Positions 1 to 8,741 of a stretch of 64,000 nt of DNA are shown here, in pieces. Within the stretch, counting starts at the first letter, position 1; each line of letters starts with the position of its first letter. Origin of the DNA: CAVUNY01 sp963768585 (GTDB lineage: Bacteria; Chloroflexota; Anaerolineae; Anaerolineales; Anaerolineaceae); the NCBI GenBank assembly GCA_963768585.1, contig CAVYIF010000010.1, forward strand, positions 1 through 64,000, in the 5' to 3' direction. The translations under genes were made by a program, and so were the position numbers. The notes under the pieces were generated by a model. The model was given only the letters and a program-made list of their open reading frames with translations. It was not told the origin of the DNA and did no database searches.

Positions 1-1109
1 TATTGGGGATTACTATATTTTTCAGAACAAATAAAATCAAGTGGCTAATATTGTGTGTCATTGCACTTTGTCTGGGGCTTTTGAACGAAGTAATGGGAAT
101 GATATTTATTCCCGCTGTAATAATTTTTATCCTCCTCAGACAATGGAAAAAATTATTATGGTTTATTCCTTTGGTTTTTTTACCGTTCTTTATTTATTTA
201 ATTTCGAGTTATTTCAATTCACCCGACTCACTCATTTTTGATTTAGGTTATACATTTTTTCGAATTGCGGAATTTCCCCTTGCTGAAAGTATTACATTAA
301 CTTGGATCGATTTTTATATTTTCTTGAGCCATAATTTTTGGATTTTGCCTGGAATAGCTGGATTATTCTTAATCCGGCAAATTCGTTGGCGATTTTCAGT
401 TCTATTTTTTGTATTTATACCTCTCTTACTTCTATTCCGTACTGTCACACTTTCTGATTTGGCAGTAAATTATCTCATACCATTTTGGCCATTTATTTGT
501 ATCGGTCTGGCAAATTTTATTTTTTTAGCGACTAATTACATTATCCATACAATCAATGAATTATTTTTGTATTTCGACGAGCGCTGGAAAAAAAGGGGGA
601 GGTTGAAAAACAACGTAATAAAGTGGGGACGTCCATTCGCCATCATATTAACCGTCACTTATTTTATTGTTATCCCTCAAGTCGTAAACCTGGCAAACTT
701 AATTTACCAAGTAAATACCAGGTTCCCTCAAACTTTTATGGGGGCATTAGTTAATTCAGATGACGCCAAGCGTGTCGCAAATATTGTAAATAATAAGGTA
801 AGTTCAGACAGCCTGGTTATCGCTTCACCCGTTCTTGCATCGCTGATTAATTGTAATGTCGCTGATTTTCAAACCTCTTTAGCATATCAGGGCGTTGAAA
901 CCGTACATTTACCCAATAATATTCCCCACAATCGCTATCAATATCCAAGTTCTTTTAATGATGCGACATATATTATTATCGATCCAATTTGGACCAATTG
1001 GGCGATCAGAGAAATGCCTGAGCTGAAAAATATTTATGATAAGGTCCGAAAATGGCCAATTGAATTCCAAATTAACGAAATCACCGTATTTCGTAATCCG
1101 CAGCATTGA
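1..1109 (+). CDS. GT-C type membrane glycosyltransferase-like protein, 5' partial
   Basis: The reading frame is open from the left edge to a TGA at 1107-1109, so the N-terminus lies outside the window and the TTG near position 3 is not a credible start. The visible 368 residues contain about seven hydrophobic membrane segments in the first 230 residues, followed by a soluble C-terminal part of about 130 residues. This layout matches the C-terminal half of GT-C glycosyltransferases (PMT/ArnT-like), which move sugars from polyprenyl-phosphate donors outside the membrane. The catalytic loop would be in the missing part, so the family call is inference from topology and from the neighbouring polysaccharide genes. 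Base composition is AT-rich, unlike the next gene but like those at 4.5-11 kb. Confidence 0.6.
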   Translation, partial: LGITIFFRTNKIKWLILCVIALCLGLLNEVMGMIFIPAVIIFILLRQWKKLLWFIPLVFLPFFIYLISSYFNSPDSLIFDLGYTFFRIAEFPLAESITLTWIDFYIFLSHNFWILPGIAGLFLIRQIRWRFSVLFFVFIPLLLLFRTVTLSDLAVNYLIPFWPFICIGLANFIFLATNYIIHTINELFLYFDERWKKRGRLKNNVIKWGRPFAIILTVTYFIVIPQVVNLANLIYQVNTRFPQTFMGALVNSDDAKRVANIVNNKVSSDSLVIASPVLASLINCNVADFQTSLAYQGVETVHLPNNIPHNRYQYPSSFNDATYIIIDPIWTNWAIREMPELKNIYDKVRKWPIEFQINEITVFRNPQH

Positions 1110-1226
1110 TCCCAAATTACCCATATCTATGAAAATAATTTCTCGGTCGTGCTAATGTCAGGTCCGCTGCAAGCCATATATTATGAATCCTACACCTTTC
1201 ACATGTAATAGGCCAGGCAGTCTATT

Positions 1227-3461
1227 TTGACCTCTACAGCTTATCCCCCCCTCCCCATCATCAAAAAGATCCGCTTCTGGCTGGCCTTTACCGCCGGATT
1301 CCTGGGCTTCGGATACGTCCTGCTTTGGGGCGGCCTGACCCTTCGTGATAATTACCCCCTGCATCTGATCGGTTTCACCCTGGCATTGAGCATGTCATTA
1401 ACCTGGTTGATCTGGCGCTGGATGATCTGGCGTGACCACCTGCCGCGTACTGGCATGGAATGGCCCCTGCTGATCGGCCTCGCAGCGATTTTCGTATCTC
1501 TTGTGGCTTCTCCAGATATTCGCCAGGGATTCACCCGCACCGGTTGGCTCCTTGGCTATGCGCTTCTCTTCTATTTCTTCCTGAATGTTCTGGATACCGA
1601 CCTGGACCGCTGGGGACTTCTGGCGGCTGCCATGGCAGTTTCTGGCCTGATTTTGTTCCAGGCGGTCAACGACACCTTCCAATGGTATCGCGGCTGGTTC
1701 GAGGCAGCCGGGGGATTCGAACTTCCACCCACTCAATTCCGTTTTACCGGTCTGATGGGAAATTCGAATATCACCATGGCCATGGCCAACCTGTTTGTCC
1801 CGCTTGTCCTCCTGGCCATCCGCCGATTTAAGAATCCGCTGGTGCGCGTGTTGTGCAGCCTGTGGATCTTGATTTACCTCACCGCCGTTCCCTTTTCATC
1901 CTCGCGCGGCAGCTGGCTGGGATTGCTGGTGGCTTTATCCCTGGGCGGGATTTATTGGGCCTGGAGTGCCCGATTGATCGCCAAAATCCGCCGTTGGCCG
2001 CGGCGTAAGCTCATTCTGTTGATCTTCGGCCTGCTGGTTCTCGCCATCCTGGGCGGGTTGCTGGGGATAAAATTCCTGGTCACCTTCGCGACCAATCCCA
2101 CCCACGGCAACGACCCCTTTGGCGGCAGCGGGCGTGAAGTGTTTTGGGCCAATGCCGTCAAAATCTGGCAGACATCGCCCGTTTTTGGCGCCGGTCCGGG
2201 GCGTTTTGCATTTGCATACCTCCAGTTCGCCCCTTCGGTGCCACCCGGATACTGGCCCGGGCATGCGCATGACATTTTTCTGGAAGCGCTGGCCGAATTT
2301 GGCCTGGCCGGTCTGGTGGGGCTGCTCGTTATGTTGGGGGGCATCCTCGTTTGGGCATGGCGGATGTTGAAGCGCGCATCACCTCAGGCCCGGGCCTGGA
2401 CGGCGGCTGTATTAGCTGGAGAAGCCGGGCTGCTCATCCAGCTGGTATTTGACGACCTGACCTTTTTTATGGCGGTCATGGTTCCGTCCATCTTCCTGCT
2501 GGCCTGGGCCGGTTCAACTTCGGAAGGCATGGAAGGCCAGCTTCCCACGCACCGCCACATCTCGCTGGGCTGGTTAAGTCTCCCGGTTTTTCTGACAATC
2601 GGACTGGCAGGTTGGAGCATATGGGCTTCCCGGCCCTATACTCAAACCGCAAGCTATGTTCAAAGCGGCGACTGGCGCGGCGCGGCCGAACAGGCCAGCC
2701 TCAGCGTCAGCCGCGATCCCAATTCCTATATTTACAACGCCGGAGCCGCCCTGCTGTGGGCCTGCCAGGCACATACCGAGAATGACCTCCACGCGCTCAA
2801 TCGGTCCCGCGGCTACCTCGAACAAACGCTGCGCCTGGAACCTGACACCTCCTGGAATTGGGCCGACCTGGCCATGCTGGATGAGGCTTCCGGCAAATTA
2901 GATGACGCCATCAGCCATATGCAAAAAGCGGTTGAACTCTCAACAAACTTGCCCTCCTATTGGTTCAACCTGGGACGGTTTTATGAAAAGAAAGACAATT
3001 CTGATAAAGCTATCGCCAGCTACCTGAAAACGCTCAACTTGAAACCGGAGTTGCGTGATCTGACCTTCTGGGGAGAAACATCGCTACACACGCAGGCTCT
3101 GAACCTGTGGTTACAAAATCCGCCGCCCCTTCCCACACCCGAAGACACTTTCTGGCGTCAGGCGCAGGCTGCGATCGAGGCCGGCAGGCTGGATGAAGCC
3201 ACCCGATTGCTCGCCAAGTCGCGCCTGATGGCCGAACCGGAGATCGACGTCACCCGCACCGAGCTCGAACTGGCTGAAACCCGTCCGGACCCAGCCGTCG
3301 TCCAGGCGCTGCAAGAGCGCCTGCAGGAATTGGTTTCACAAGAGCAGAGCACCCTGGACGGCCTGGCGACTTTCCCCTGCCCGTCTTTGCAAAGCAGCGG
3401 GGGAGAATATGGGAATATCGTCGTGCCGGGGATGGAGGCGGGGATTAATCAAAGAAATTAA
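1227..3461 (+). CDS. O-antigen ligase family protein with C-terminal TPR repeats
   Basis: 744 residues. About 12 membrane segments fill roughly residues 15-470, with a large extracytoplasmic loop containing the Wzy_C-like stretch (GREVFWANAVKIW, then GAGPGRF and PGHAHDIFLEALAEFG), as in O-antigen ligases and polymerases that join or polymerise lipid-linked glycans. Residues about 480-740 are soluble and carry TPR-like helices (WNWADLAMLDEASGKLDDA and YWFNLGRFYEKKDNSDKAI), a common fusion in this family. Start is TTG at 1227, with no strong Shine-Dalgarno sequence. The gene is GC-richer than its neighbours on both sides. An IS982-type element follows 57 bp after the stop. Ligase versus polymerase cannot be decided from sequence. 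Confidence 0.85.
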   Translation: MTSTAYPPLPIIKKIRFWLAFTAGFLGFGYVLLWGGLTLRDNYPLHLIGFTLALSMSLTWLIWRWMIWRDHLPRTGMEWPLLIGLAAIFVSLVASPDIRQGFTRTGWLLGYALLFYFFLNVLDTDLDRWGLLAAAMAVSGLILFQAVNDTFQWYRGWFEAAGGFELPPTQFRFTGLMGNSNITMAMANLFVPLVLLAIRRFKNPLVRVLCSLWILIYLTAVPFSSSRGSWLGLLVALSLGGIYWAWSARLIAKIRRWPRRKLILLIFGLLVLAILGGLLGIKFLVTFATNPTHGNDPFGGSGREVFWANAVKIWQTSPVFGAGPGRFAFAYLQFAPSVPPGYWPGHAHDIFLEALAEFGLAGLVGLLVMLGGILVWAWRMLKRASPQARAWTAAVLAGEAGLLIQLVFDDLTFFMAVMVPSIFLLAWAGSTSEGMEGQLPTHRHISLGWLSLPVFLTIGLAGWSIWASRPYTQTASYVQSGDWRGAAEQASLSVSRDPNSYIYNAGAALLWACQAHTENDLHALNRSRGYLEQTLRLEPDTSWNWADLAMLDEASGKLDDAISHMQKAVELSTNLPSYWFNLGRFYEKKDNSDKAIASYLKTLNLKPELRDLTFWGETSLHTQALNLWLQNPPPLPTPEDTFWRQAQAAIEAGRLDEATRLLAKSRLMAEPEIDVTRTELELAETRPDPAVVQALQERLQELVSQEQSTLDGLATFPCPSLQSSGGEYGNIVVPGMEAGINQRN

Positions 3462-3513
3462 ATTTCAAACCTTTCGATTATTATCACTCAAACTTCATAT
3501 AGTTCCATTCAAC

Positions 3514-3518
3514 TATTA
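3514..3518. repeat. Left target-site duplication of the IS (TATTA)
   Basis: TATTA immediately precedes the left inverted repeat and is repeated directly after the right one at 4442-4446. A 5-bp duplication fits a transposition scar, although TATTA is a simple word in an AT-rich background. Confidence 0.6.
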
Positions 3519-3533
3519 ACCCAAGTTGCTACC
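3519..3533. repeat. IS left terminal inverted repeat
   Basis: ACCCAAGTTGCTACC, an exact inverted match to 4427-4441. It overlaps a short internal hairpin made with CTTGGGT at 3533-3539. Confidence 0.9.
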
Positions 3534-3612
3534 TTGGGTGAAGAGGTAGAAAAATCCATAGGTTTGATGTAAATTGGTAGGTGACAAAACCAATCCATTT
3601 ACAGGTGAACCT

Positions 3613-4431
3613 ATGGACACTCAAATTATAGCCATTTTTTGTATGTGTGACGATATGCTGAAAGCTCTCTATCATCGCGATGATCCACAAAGTCAAATGA
3701 CAGATGCCGAAGTCATGACGACTGCCATCCTGGCTGCGCTGCGGCACGGTGGAAACTTCGAACAAGCCCGGCATATGCTTCAAACGGAGGGTTATATTCC
3801 CAAAATGTTGAGTAAGAGTCGCTTTAATCGGCGCTTGCATCGAATTGGAAACCTCTTTCTAACCTTGTTTCACTTGCTCGGGGAGACCTGGAAAGAACTC
3901 AACGAGCAATCGATCTATGTGCTGGACAGCTTCCCGGTCGCCTCTTGCGATAACTACCGCATTTACCGCTCGAAACTCTACCAGGGCGAAGTGTGGCGCG
4001 GTCATCAAGCCAGCAAGAAACGCTACTTTTTTGGGCTCAAGGTCCATATCATGGTCACGGAACACGGCCAACCGGTCGAATTCTTCCTGACCCCAGGTTC
4101 ATACAGTGATACCAGCGCTTATGGGTGGTATGACTTTGATCTTCCGCAAAATGCCTGGCTTACCGCGGATAAAGCCTACACCGACTATGTGGTCGAAGAG
4201 GTCATCAATGAAAGTGGTATGCGCATGCGACCCATCCGCAAAAAGAACTCGAAACGGCCCTTTGAGCCTTGGATTTTTTACCTCCAGTCCACCTACCGAA
4301 AAATCGTCGAGACAGCAGGTAGTCTGGTTGAACGCTTGTTGCCAAAACATATTCATGCAGTTACTGCTCAAGGATTTGAACTGAAGGTCGGTCTTTTTGT
4401 GCTGGCTTCTAGCATCAATGCCCTTGGGTAG
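3613..4431 (+). CDS. IS982 family transposase
   Basis: 272 residues, full length for the family (about 270-300). The N-terminus has the IS982 pattern (DDMLKALYHRDDPQ, then MTDAEVMTTAILAAL). The DDE catalytic core is visible as YVLDSFPVASCD (first Asp), LTADKAYTDY (second Asp) and a Glu near residue 245 (RKIVETAGSLVERLLP). The ATG at 3613 was chosen because AGGTGA lies just upstream; the longer TTG start at 3574 would add 13 residues unlike the family. The stop lies inside the right inverted repeat, a common economy in small IS elements. The frame is intact, so the element could be active. Confidence 0.92.
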   Translation: MDTQIIAIFCMCDDMLKALYHRDDPQSQMTDAEVMTTAILAALRHGGNFEQARHMLQTEGYIPKMLSKSRFNRRLHRIGNLFLTLFHLLGETWKELNEQSIYVLDSFPVASCDNYRIYRSKLYQGEVWRGHQASKKRYFFGLKVHIMVTEHGQPVEFFLTPGSYSDTSAYGWYDFDLPQNAWLTADKAYTDYVVEEVINESGMRMRPIRKKNSKRPFEPWIFYLQSTYRKIVETAGSLVERLLPKHIHAVTAQGFELKVGLFVLASSINALG

Positions 4432-4441
4432 CAACTTGGGT
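4427..4441. repeat. IS right terminal inverted repeat
   Basis: Reverse complement of 3519-3533 over 15 bp. It contains the transposase stop codon and is followed by the second TATTA at 4442-4446. Confidence 0.9.
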
Positions 4442-4446
4442 TATTA
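4442..4446. repeat. Right target-site duplication of the IS (TATTA)
   Basis: Direct copy of 3514-3518 abutting the right end of the IS. Confidence 0.6.
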
Positions 4447-4535
4447 GTAAAAATACACAGACCTGGATATCCTATTATGGGATCTTTCATTAAAGAAATT
4501 TCTTAACAATAGCAATATTCATATTACTTATCATT

Positions 4536-6020
4536 GTGTTTGTTCCTATACAACTCCGAATGATAAGCAATACGTCCGATGATGCATATATTCATTTTCG
4601 AATTGTCAGAAATTTTGTTACTTCAGGATATCCTTATTACAATATAAATGAACCAGTTATGAGCACTTCTTCTCCTGCATGGACTTTATTACTTTCAGCC
4701 CTTTTCATTATTACAGGATTGTCAATATCTCATGTGGCGGTCTTAAATGCACTTTTTGTAAGTGGCGGAATGGTAATTTTCCCATTGATCTATTCAGATA
4801 AATTGACTTGGTTTAAAAAATCATATTGCGTCATTTATGGACTGATCTATGGTTCACTAATATACAATTCTAGTATTATGCTGATGGAAACCCCTTTTTG
4901 CTTATTCATTGTGGGTTGTGGTTTATTGCTTCTTTCTCGAAAACGTCCGGAAGGATTTTTTTTCCTTGGTTTATGTATATTTATTCGTTACGAATTATCC
5001 GTAATATATGGCATAGTTCTCTTAACACATTTAATAAAAAGAGAGATGAAAATTCATAAAATTATTTTTTTTTCATCATTAAGTATACTCCCATTAATGA
5101 TTTTTCAATTTAATTTTTATAGTGTGCTAATTCCAAATACTATTAATGCTAAATCAATTGTTTATGATATTGATTTTCTTTCTTTACTAATAAAAATAGT
5201 TACGTCTCTTAAACCACAAGCATTACCCCTTGAACCTAAACAGTGGTTTTTATTGTTTTCGGTATTGTTTACGTTAGCGTTAATATTATTGACGTTAGGG
5301 TTTTGTTTTTCAAGGAAAATTCGATCTAAATTTGTTCTGAAACCTTTTGCTTTGGATTTTCCGATTTTATTTTCCTTTTCTGGTTTTATTGTTGCTGTGA
5401 TTTATTTATACAAAAAAATATTTCTTTTTCAATGGTATGAACCTATCTACACCATCCCCATAATACTTGGGACTATTTATACAATATCTAAAATAAAATT
5501 TTGGAAGATAAATCTTTTAGGTTTAATGGTCGGTGTCAGCTTTGGAGTAGGTATTTTTTTTCAAATTCATTATGCATTGTTCACCCCGCTGGAAATTAAT
5601 TATGATGTAAGAAGCGCAAGAGTAAAAGCTTATATTACGCTTGGAGAAAAACTATATAAAGAATATCCCGAAAAGACCTTACTAACTTCAGAAATTGGAG
5701 GACTGGGATGGAGCTTTAAAGGAAAAATAGTCGATGCTGTGGGTCTTGTTTCTCCCAATTCATTACTTTACCACCCAATGCCTTATCCTCAAGAACGATC
5801 AAGTGGAGAAATTGGAAGTATTCCTCCAAACTTAGTTCACGACTTAAAACCTGATATTATCGTAAGTTACAGTATTTTTATTGAGAGTTTTCTTCGTAAT
5901 CCAGCAATAAATGACTACATTCAGAAAAAATTACCCCTATTTCTACCAGAAGATGCAAAAAGATTCCCTGATGGTATTTGGGGATCCCAAAATTTGTATT
6001 TATTTATACGAAAGGACTGA
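4536..6020 (+). CDS. GT-C type polytopic membrane protein, probable glycosyltransferase
   Basis: 494 residues from a GTG at 4536. About ten membrane segments precede a soluble C-terminal domain of about 125 residues. Near the N-terminus the stretch SNTSDDAYIHFRIVRNF carries the Asp-Asp pair placed after the first membrane helix in GT-C enzymes (arabinosyl/mannosyltransferase-like), where acidic residues in the first loop are catalytic. The frame stays open upstream to 4494 and encodes a hydrophobic helix. An ATG at 4477 lies in another frame and reaches this frame if one base is restored in the AAA run at 4492-4494, so the true start may be 4477 with a one-base lesion. The gene is AT-rich and begins about 95 bp after the IS. 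Sugar and acceptor are unknown. Confidence 0.7.
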   Translation: MFVPIQLRMISNTSDDAYIHFRIVRNFVTSGYPYYNINEPVMSTSSPAWTLLLSALFIITGLSISHVAVLNALFVSGGMVIFPLIYSDKLTWFKKSYCVIYGLIYGSLIYNSSIMLMETPFCLFIVGCGLLLLSRKRPEGFFFLGLCIFIRYELSVIYGIVLLTHLIKREMKIHKIIFFSSLSILPLMIFQFNFYSVLIPNTINAKSIVYDIDFLSLLIKIVTSLKPQALPLEPKQWFLLFSVLFTLALILLTLGFCFSRKIRSKFVLKPFALDFPILFSFSGFIVAVIYLYKKIFLFQWYEPIYTIPIILGTIYTISKIKFWKINLLGLMVGVSFGVGIFFQIHYALFTPLEINYDVRSARVKAYITLGEKLYKEYPEKTLLTSEIGGLGWSFKGKIVDAVGLVSPNSLLYHPMPYPQERSSGEIGSIPPNLVHDLKPDIIVSYSIFIESFLRNPAINDYIQKKLPLFLPEDAKRFPDGIWGSQNLYLFIRKD

Positions 6021-6544
6021 ACTCAATTCAAGCATTCTCGAGGTAGGATTAGGATAAAGTCACAATGTCCCGTCAATGAAGTATTCGGAATGATCAAGCT
6101 TGCCACAATTTTTATGTTGTCAGTCATCCAAGTCAAAATCTGCCGATTCAATAATCCTTCTCTCTACAATTTCAAGAAACCTCATAATGAGTTAAAGGGC
6201 GAAGTTACAAATCTGGTAGATCTTCCCAGACAGTTACAGAACAAACTTCGATTAATAATACAGAGGCACCTTTACAGACTTTTCGGTTTTTTTGGACTTG
6301 GATTAGCTGCTCAGGTATCGCCTATTGATTATCAGTTAGCTCCATGGATCGCTTTCTTTAGATAAATTGGACCTTTTCCACGGAGGGCATCTCAACCTGT
6401 TTCTTGTCCTGCTCTTTTCGACTTCTGTTACTCATGATCTACCTCGTATCCTTTCTTTGCTACTGCTATTATGCTTATTATACGAGATGCTTATTTACAC
6501 AAAATATTCTACAGTCTCAACAATTCAGAATTTATACATTAAAT
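6021..6544. other. Gene-poor spacer with degraded coding debris
   Basis: No convincing gene was found between the membrane protein and the flippase. A 91-codon plus-strand frame (6090-6365) lacks a ribosome site and a recognisable domain. On the minus strand a short frame from about 6439 down to 6362 begins MSNRSRKEQDKKQ and hits a stop after 25 codons; it resembles the basic N-terminus of some transposases but cannot be assigned. I read the stretch as decayed sequence, possibly a transposon scar. Confidence 0.4.
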
Positions 6545-7798
6545 ATGACAAACAAATGGCCCAGATTACGAATGATAGCGATCTTTAATAAAGGTATGGC
6601 TTCAATAATTGAACAGGGATTATTTTCTGGGATTAGTTTTATCACTTCACTGTTATTGGGCAGATGGTTTATTCCCGATGATTATGGTGCCTACTCGGTA
6701 GCCATGTCCATTTTCTTGTTAATTGCTGGCTTATACACTTCTTTAATATTGGAACCTTTAAGTATATATGGACCTCAAGTTTCATTCGATAACAAAAAAG
6801 TTTATTATGGTGCGGTATTACTTTTCCATATATTCATATCAGGCATCTTATTAACCGGTGCAGTAATATTCTCTTATTTCTGGCATTTAGAGGGCGCATC
6901 CATTGTAAGGATCATGTCTCTAAATATTCCATTTATTTTATTATATTGGTTGATCCGATGGAAATACTATAATGAATCAAACCCCAAAAAGGTCCTATTT
7001 CATACTTTTTTTTATTCGTTAATTTTATTTCTTTTTCTTATCATCTTAAAGAAAATAGACATACTTTCCCCAGAAATTGTTTTCATTTATTCTGGATTGA
7101 CCAGTGTGGTTATTAGTGTTTTTTCTCTTTGGAAAACTCCTTTATCATTTAGAAAATATGAAATAAAAATATATGCTTTACGCCATTGGAATTATGGAAA
7201 ATGGCTTTTATTAGCTTCACTTCTTCAATGGCTTTCTATGCAAATATATTTAGTCTTCGTTGCCACAAAACTTAGTGTTGCCGATAGCGGTGGATATAGG
7301 GCGATTCAAAATTTCGCTGCTCCAATCGAACAAATTTCGACTGCTATGGGGTTACTTTTTATCCCCTGGGTTGCCAAAAGATATAAAGATAACAAATATA
7401 TTCTGAACAATATTCATGCAATTAATGTCTTATTAGGGATTATAGGGGCAATCTATTTGCTTTTTATGTGGTTCGCAAAAAACAATTTTATCGATTTTGT
7501 CTATCAAGGTAAATATAATGGTTATTCATGGTTGCTTCCCTATTTGATTGGTGTGCCTATTATTTTCTCCCTTTCTAAAGGATCTCAAATTGGTATCAGG
7601 GTTATCCAAAAGCCATACTTGTTACTTGTTTCATACGGAATTTCAAGTGCTTTCACCCTTATTTTCGGGCCGATATTAATCGATCAATATGGCATTTTCG
7701 GCGCTGCCATCGGACGACTTACCGCAACACTTCTTTTCAGTATCGTTATTAATATACTCTATTTACAAATTTATAACTCTTTGAAAAAGACTTTATAA
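6545..7798 (+). CDS. Polysaccharide flippase (Wzx/MATE-like, PST family)
   Basis: 417 residues from ATG 6545. The N-terminus (FNKGMASIIEQGLFSG) and the following helices match the polysaccharide biosynthesis protein family (MOP superfamily), which flips undecaprenyl-linked repeat units across the inner membrane. About 12 membrane segments are visible, slightly shorter than the usual 430-500 residues. The open frame extends upstream to 6404 but that part is unlike the family; no clear Shine-Dalgarno sequence marks either start. The position between glycosyltransferase genes and the AT-rich composition tie it to the transferred part of the glycan locus. Confidence 0.82.
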   Translation: MTNKWPRLRMIAIFNKGMASIIEQGLFSGISFITSLLLGRWFIPDDYGAYSVAMSIFLLIAGLYTSLILEPLSIYGPQVSFDNKKVYYGAVLLFHIFISGILLTGAVIFSYFWHLEGASIVRIMSLNIPFILLYWLIRWKYYNESNPKKVLFHTFFYSLILFLFLIILKKIDILSPEIVFIYSGLTSVVISVFSLWKTPLSFRKYEIKIYALRHWNYGKWLLLASLLQWLSMQIYLVFVATKLSVADSGGYRAIQNFAAPIEQISTAMGLLFIPWVAKRYKDNKYILNNIHAINVLLGIIGAIYLLFMWFAKNNFIDFVYQGKYNGYSWLLPYLIGVPIIFSLSKGSQIGIRVIQKPYLLLVSYGISSAFTLIFGPILIDQYGIFGAAIGRLTATLLFSIVINILYLQIYNSLKKTL

Positions 7799-7902
7799 TA
7801 TTCCAGCATGAAGGATTGATTCTTCAATTGATATAAATTGTAAAGATCCAGAAGTGATTTTATTATTATCCTTTTCATTGATAACCAAAAAATAGGTAAA
7901 TC

Positions 7903-8664
7903 ATGTCGAACAAAGGCCTTAAAGAGCATTATGAGAGAAAATATTCTTTTGAGAGTACTGGTTTACTCAATAATCCTATTGTGGATATTACTATTCCGGG
8001 TAATCGTTTTGAGGCAGTCATTAAATATTTTCCCCAACACTTTCACGGTGGAGAAATAATTGAGTTTGGCGCAGGCAATGGCATTGTTGCAAAGACATTA
8101 TTGGAATCTAACAAGCAAATTTCATCATATTCTATTGGAGATATTAGCTTACCACGCATAGAAGGAATTAAGAAAAATTTACATGATAAACGTCTACAGA
8201 TTAAGGAGTTAGATGTAGAAAATATTCCAGAAGATCTATATGGAAAGTTTGATGCAGTCATAATGATGGCATTAATTGAACATTTAATAGATCCATTGCG
8301 TGCGATGCAAAATATTCGAAAATTGCTTAAACCCACAGGTTTTGTTTATGTTGATACGCCGAATATCGCCAAGTACACGAGAAGAATAAAATTATTATTC
8401 GGAAGATTCCCTTCAACTGCATCTGTCAATGAAGGCCTAACCATGTATTCAGGACAGCTTGTAGACCTATTTGACGAAGGCCATCTCCATTATTTTACCT
8501 ATAGGTCTTTATCCATGATGCTCTTAACTAGATGTGGCTTTTCAAAAATCCAGAAGGTAAGTTATCCCATATCAACATCTAATATGGGCCGAAGATTTTG
8601 GGGGTTTCTCGCCAGGCTTTATCCTGAACTATTCTCTGAACTGGCAATTTTTGCTTTCGCATAA
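7903..8664 (+). CDS. SAM-dependent class I methyltransferase
   Basis: 253 residues. Motif I of Rossmann methyltransferases is clear (IIEFGAGNGIVAKTLL, about residues 50-65). A later FDAVIMMALIEHLIDP stretch and LLKPTGFVYVDTPN give motifs II-III, as in Methyltransf_11/23 enzymes. Such enzymes in polysaccharide clusters usually methylate a sugar of the repeat unit or cap chain growth; the acceptor is not deducible here. Start ATG 7903 has AGGT a few bases upstream. It sits between the flippase and a GT4 gene, all AT-rich and co-directional. Confidence 0.8.
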   Translation: MSNKGLKEHYERKYSFESTGLLNNPIVDITIPGNRFEAVIKYFPQHFHGGEIIEFGAGNGIVAKTLLESNKQISSYSIGDISLPRIEGIKKNLHDKRLQIKELDVENIPEDLYGKFDAVIMMALIEHLIDPLRAMQNIRKLLKPTGFVYVDTPNIAKYTRRIKLLFGRFPSTASVNEGLTMYSGQLVDLFDEGHLHYFTYRSLSMMLLTRCGFSKIQKVSYPISTSNMGRRFWGFLARLYPELFSELAIFAFA

Positions 8665-8741
8665 ACACAATTTTTTGAGAAATCTATAATCGACGAATAA
8701 AATTGACTGCACTTGAAAAAATTTATTAGGAAAAACACTCA

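Larger units (their letters stand above)
3519..4441 (+). mobile_element. IS982-type insertion sequence, intact, 923 bp
   Basis: The element is bounded by perfect 15-bp terminal inverted repeats (ACCCAAGTTGCTACC at 3519-3533 and its reverse complement at 4427-4441), flanked by TATTA on each side, and holds one complete transposase gene. Size, single ORF and AC-starting ends agree with the IS982 family. At the left end ACCCAAG (3519) is followed 14 bp later by CTTGGGT, so the tip can also fold into a 7-bp hairpin. The insertion lies between the GC-rich ligase gene and an AT-rich membrane protein gene, without breaking an obvious frame. Confidence 0.9.

Noticed and set aside
6090..6365. 91-codon plus-strand frame between the GT-C-like gene and the flippase
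   Set aside because: No ribosome site, no recognisable domain, and it lies in a stretch with decayed short frames on both strands; described as spacer instead.
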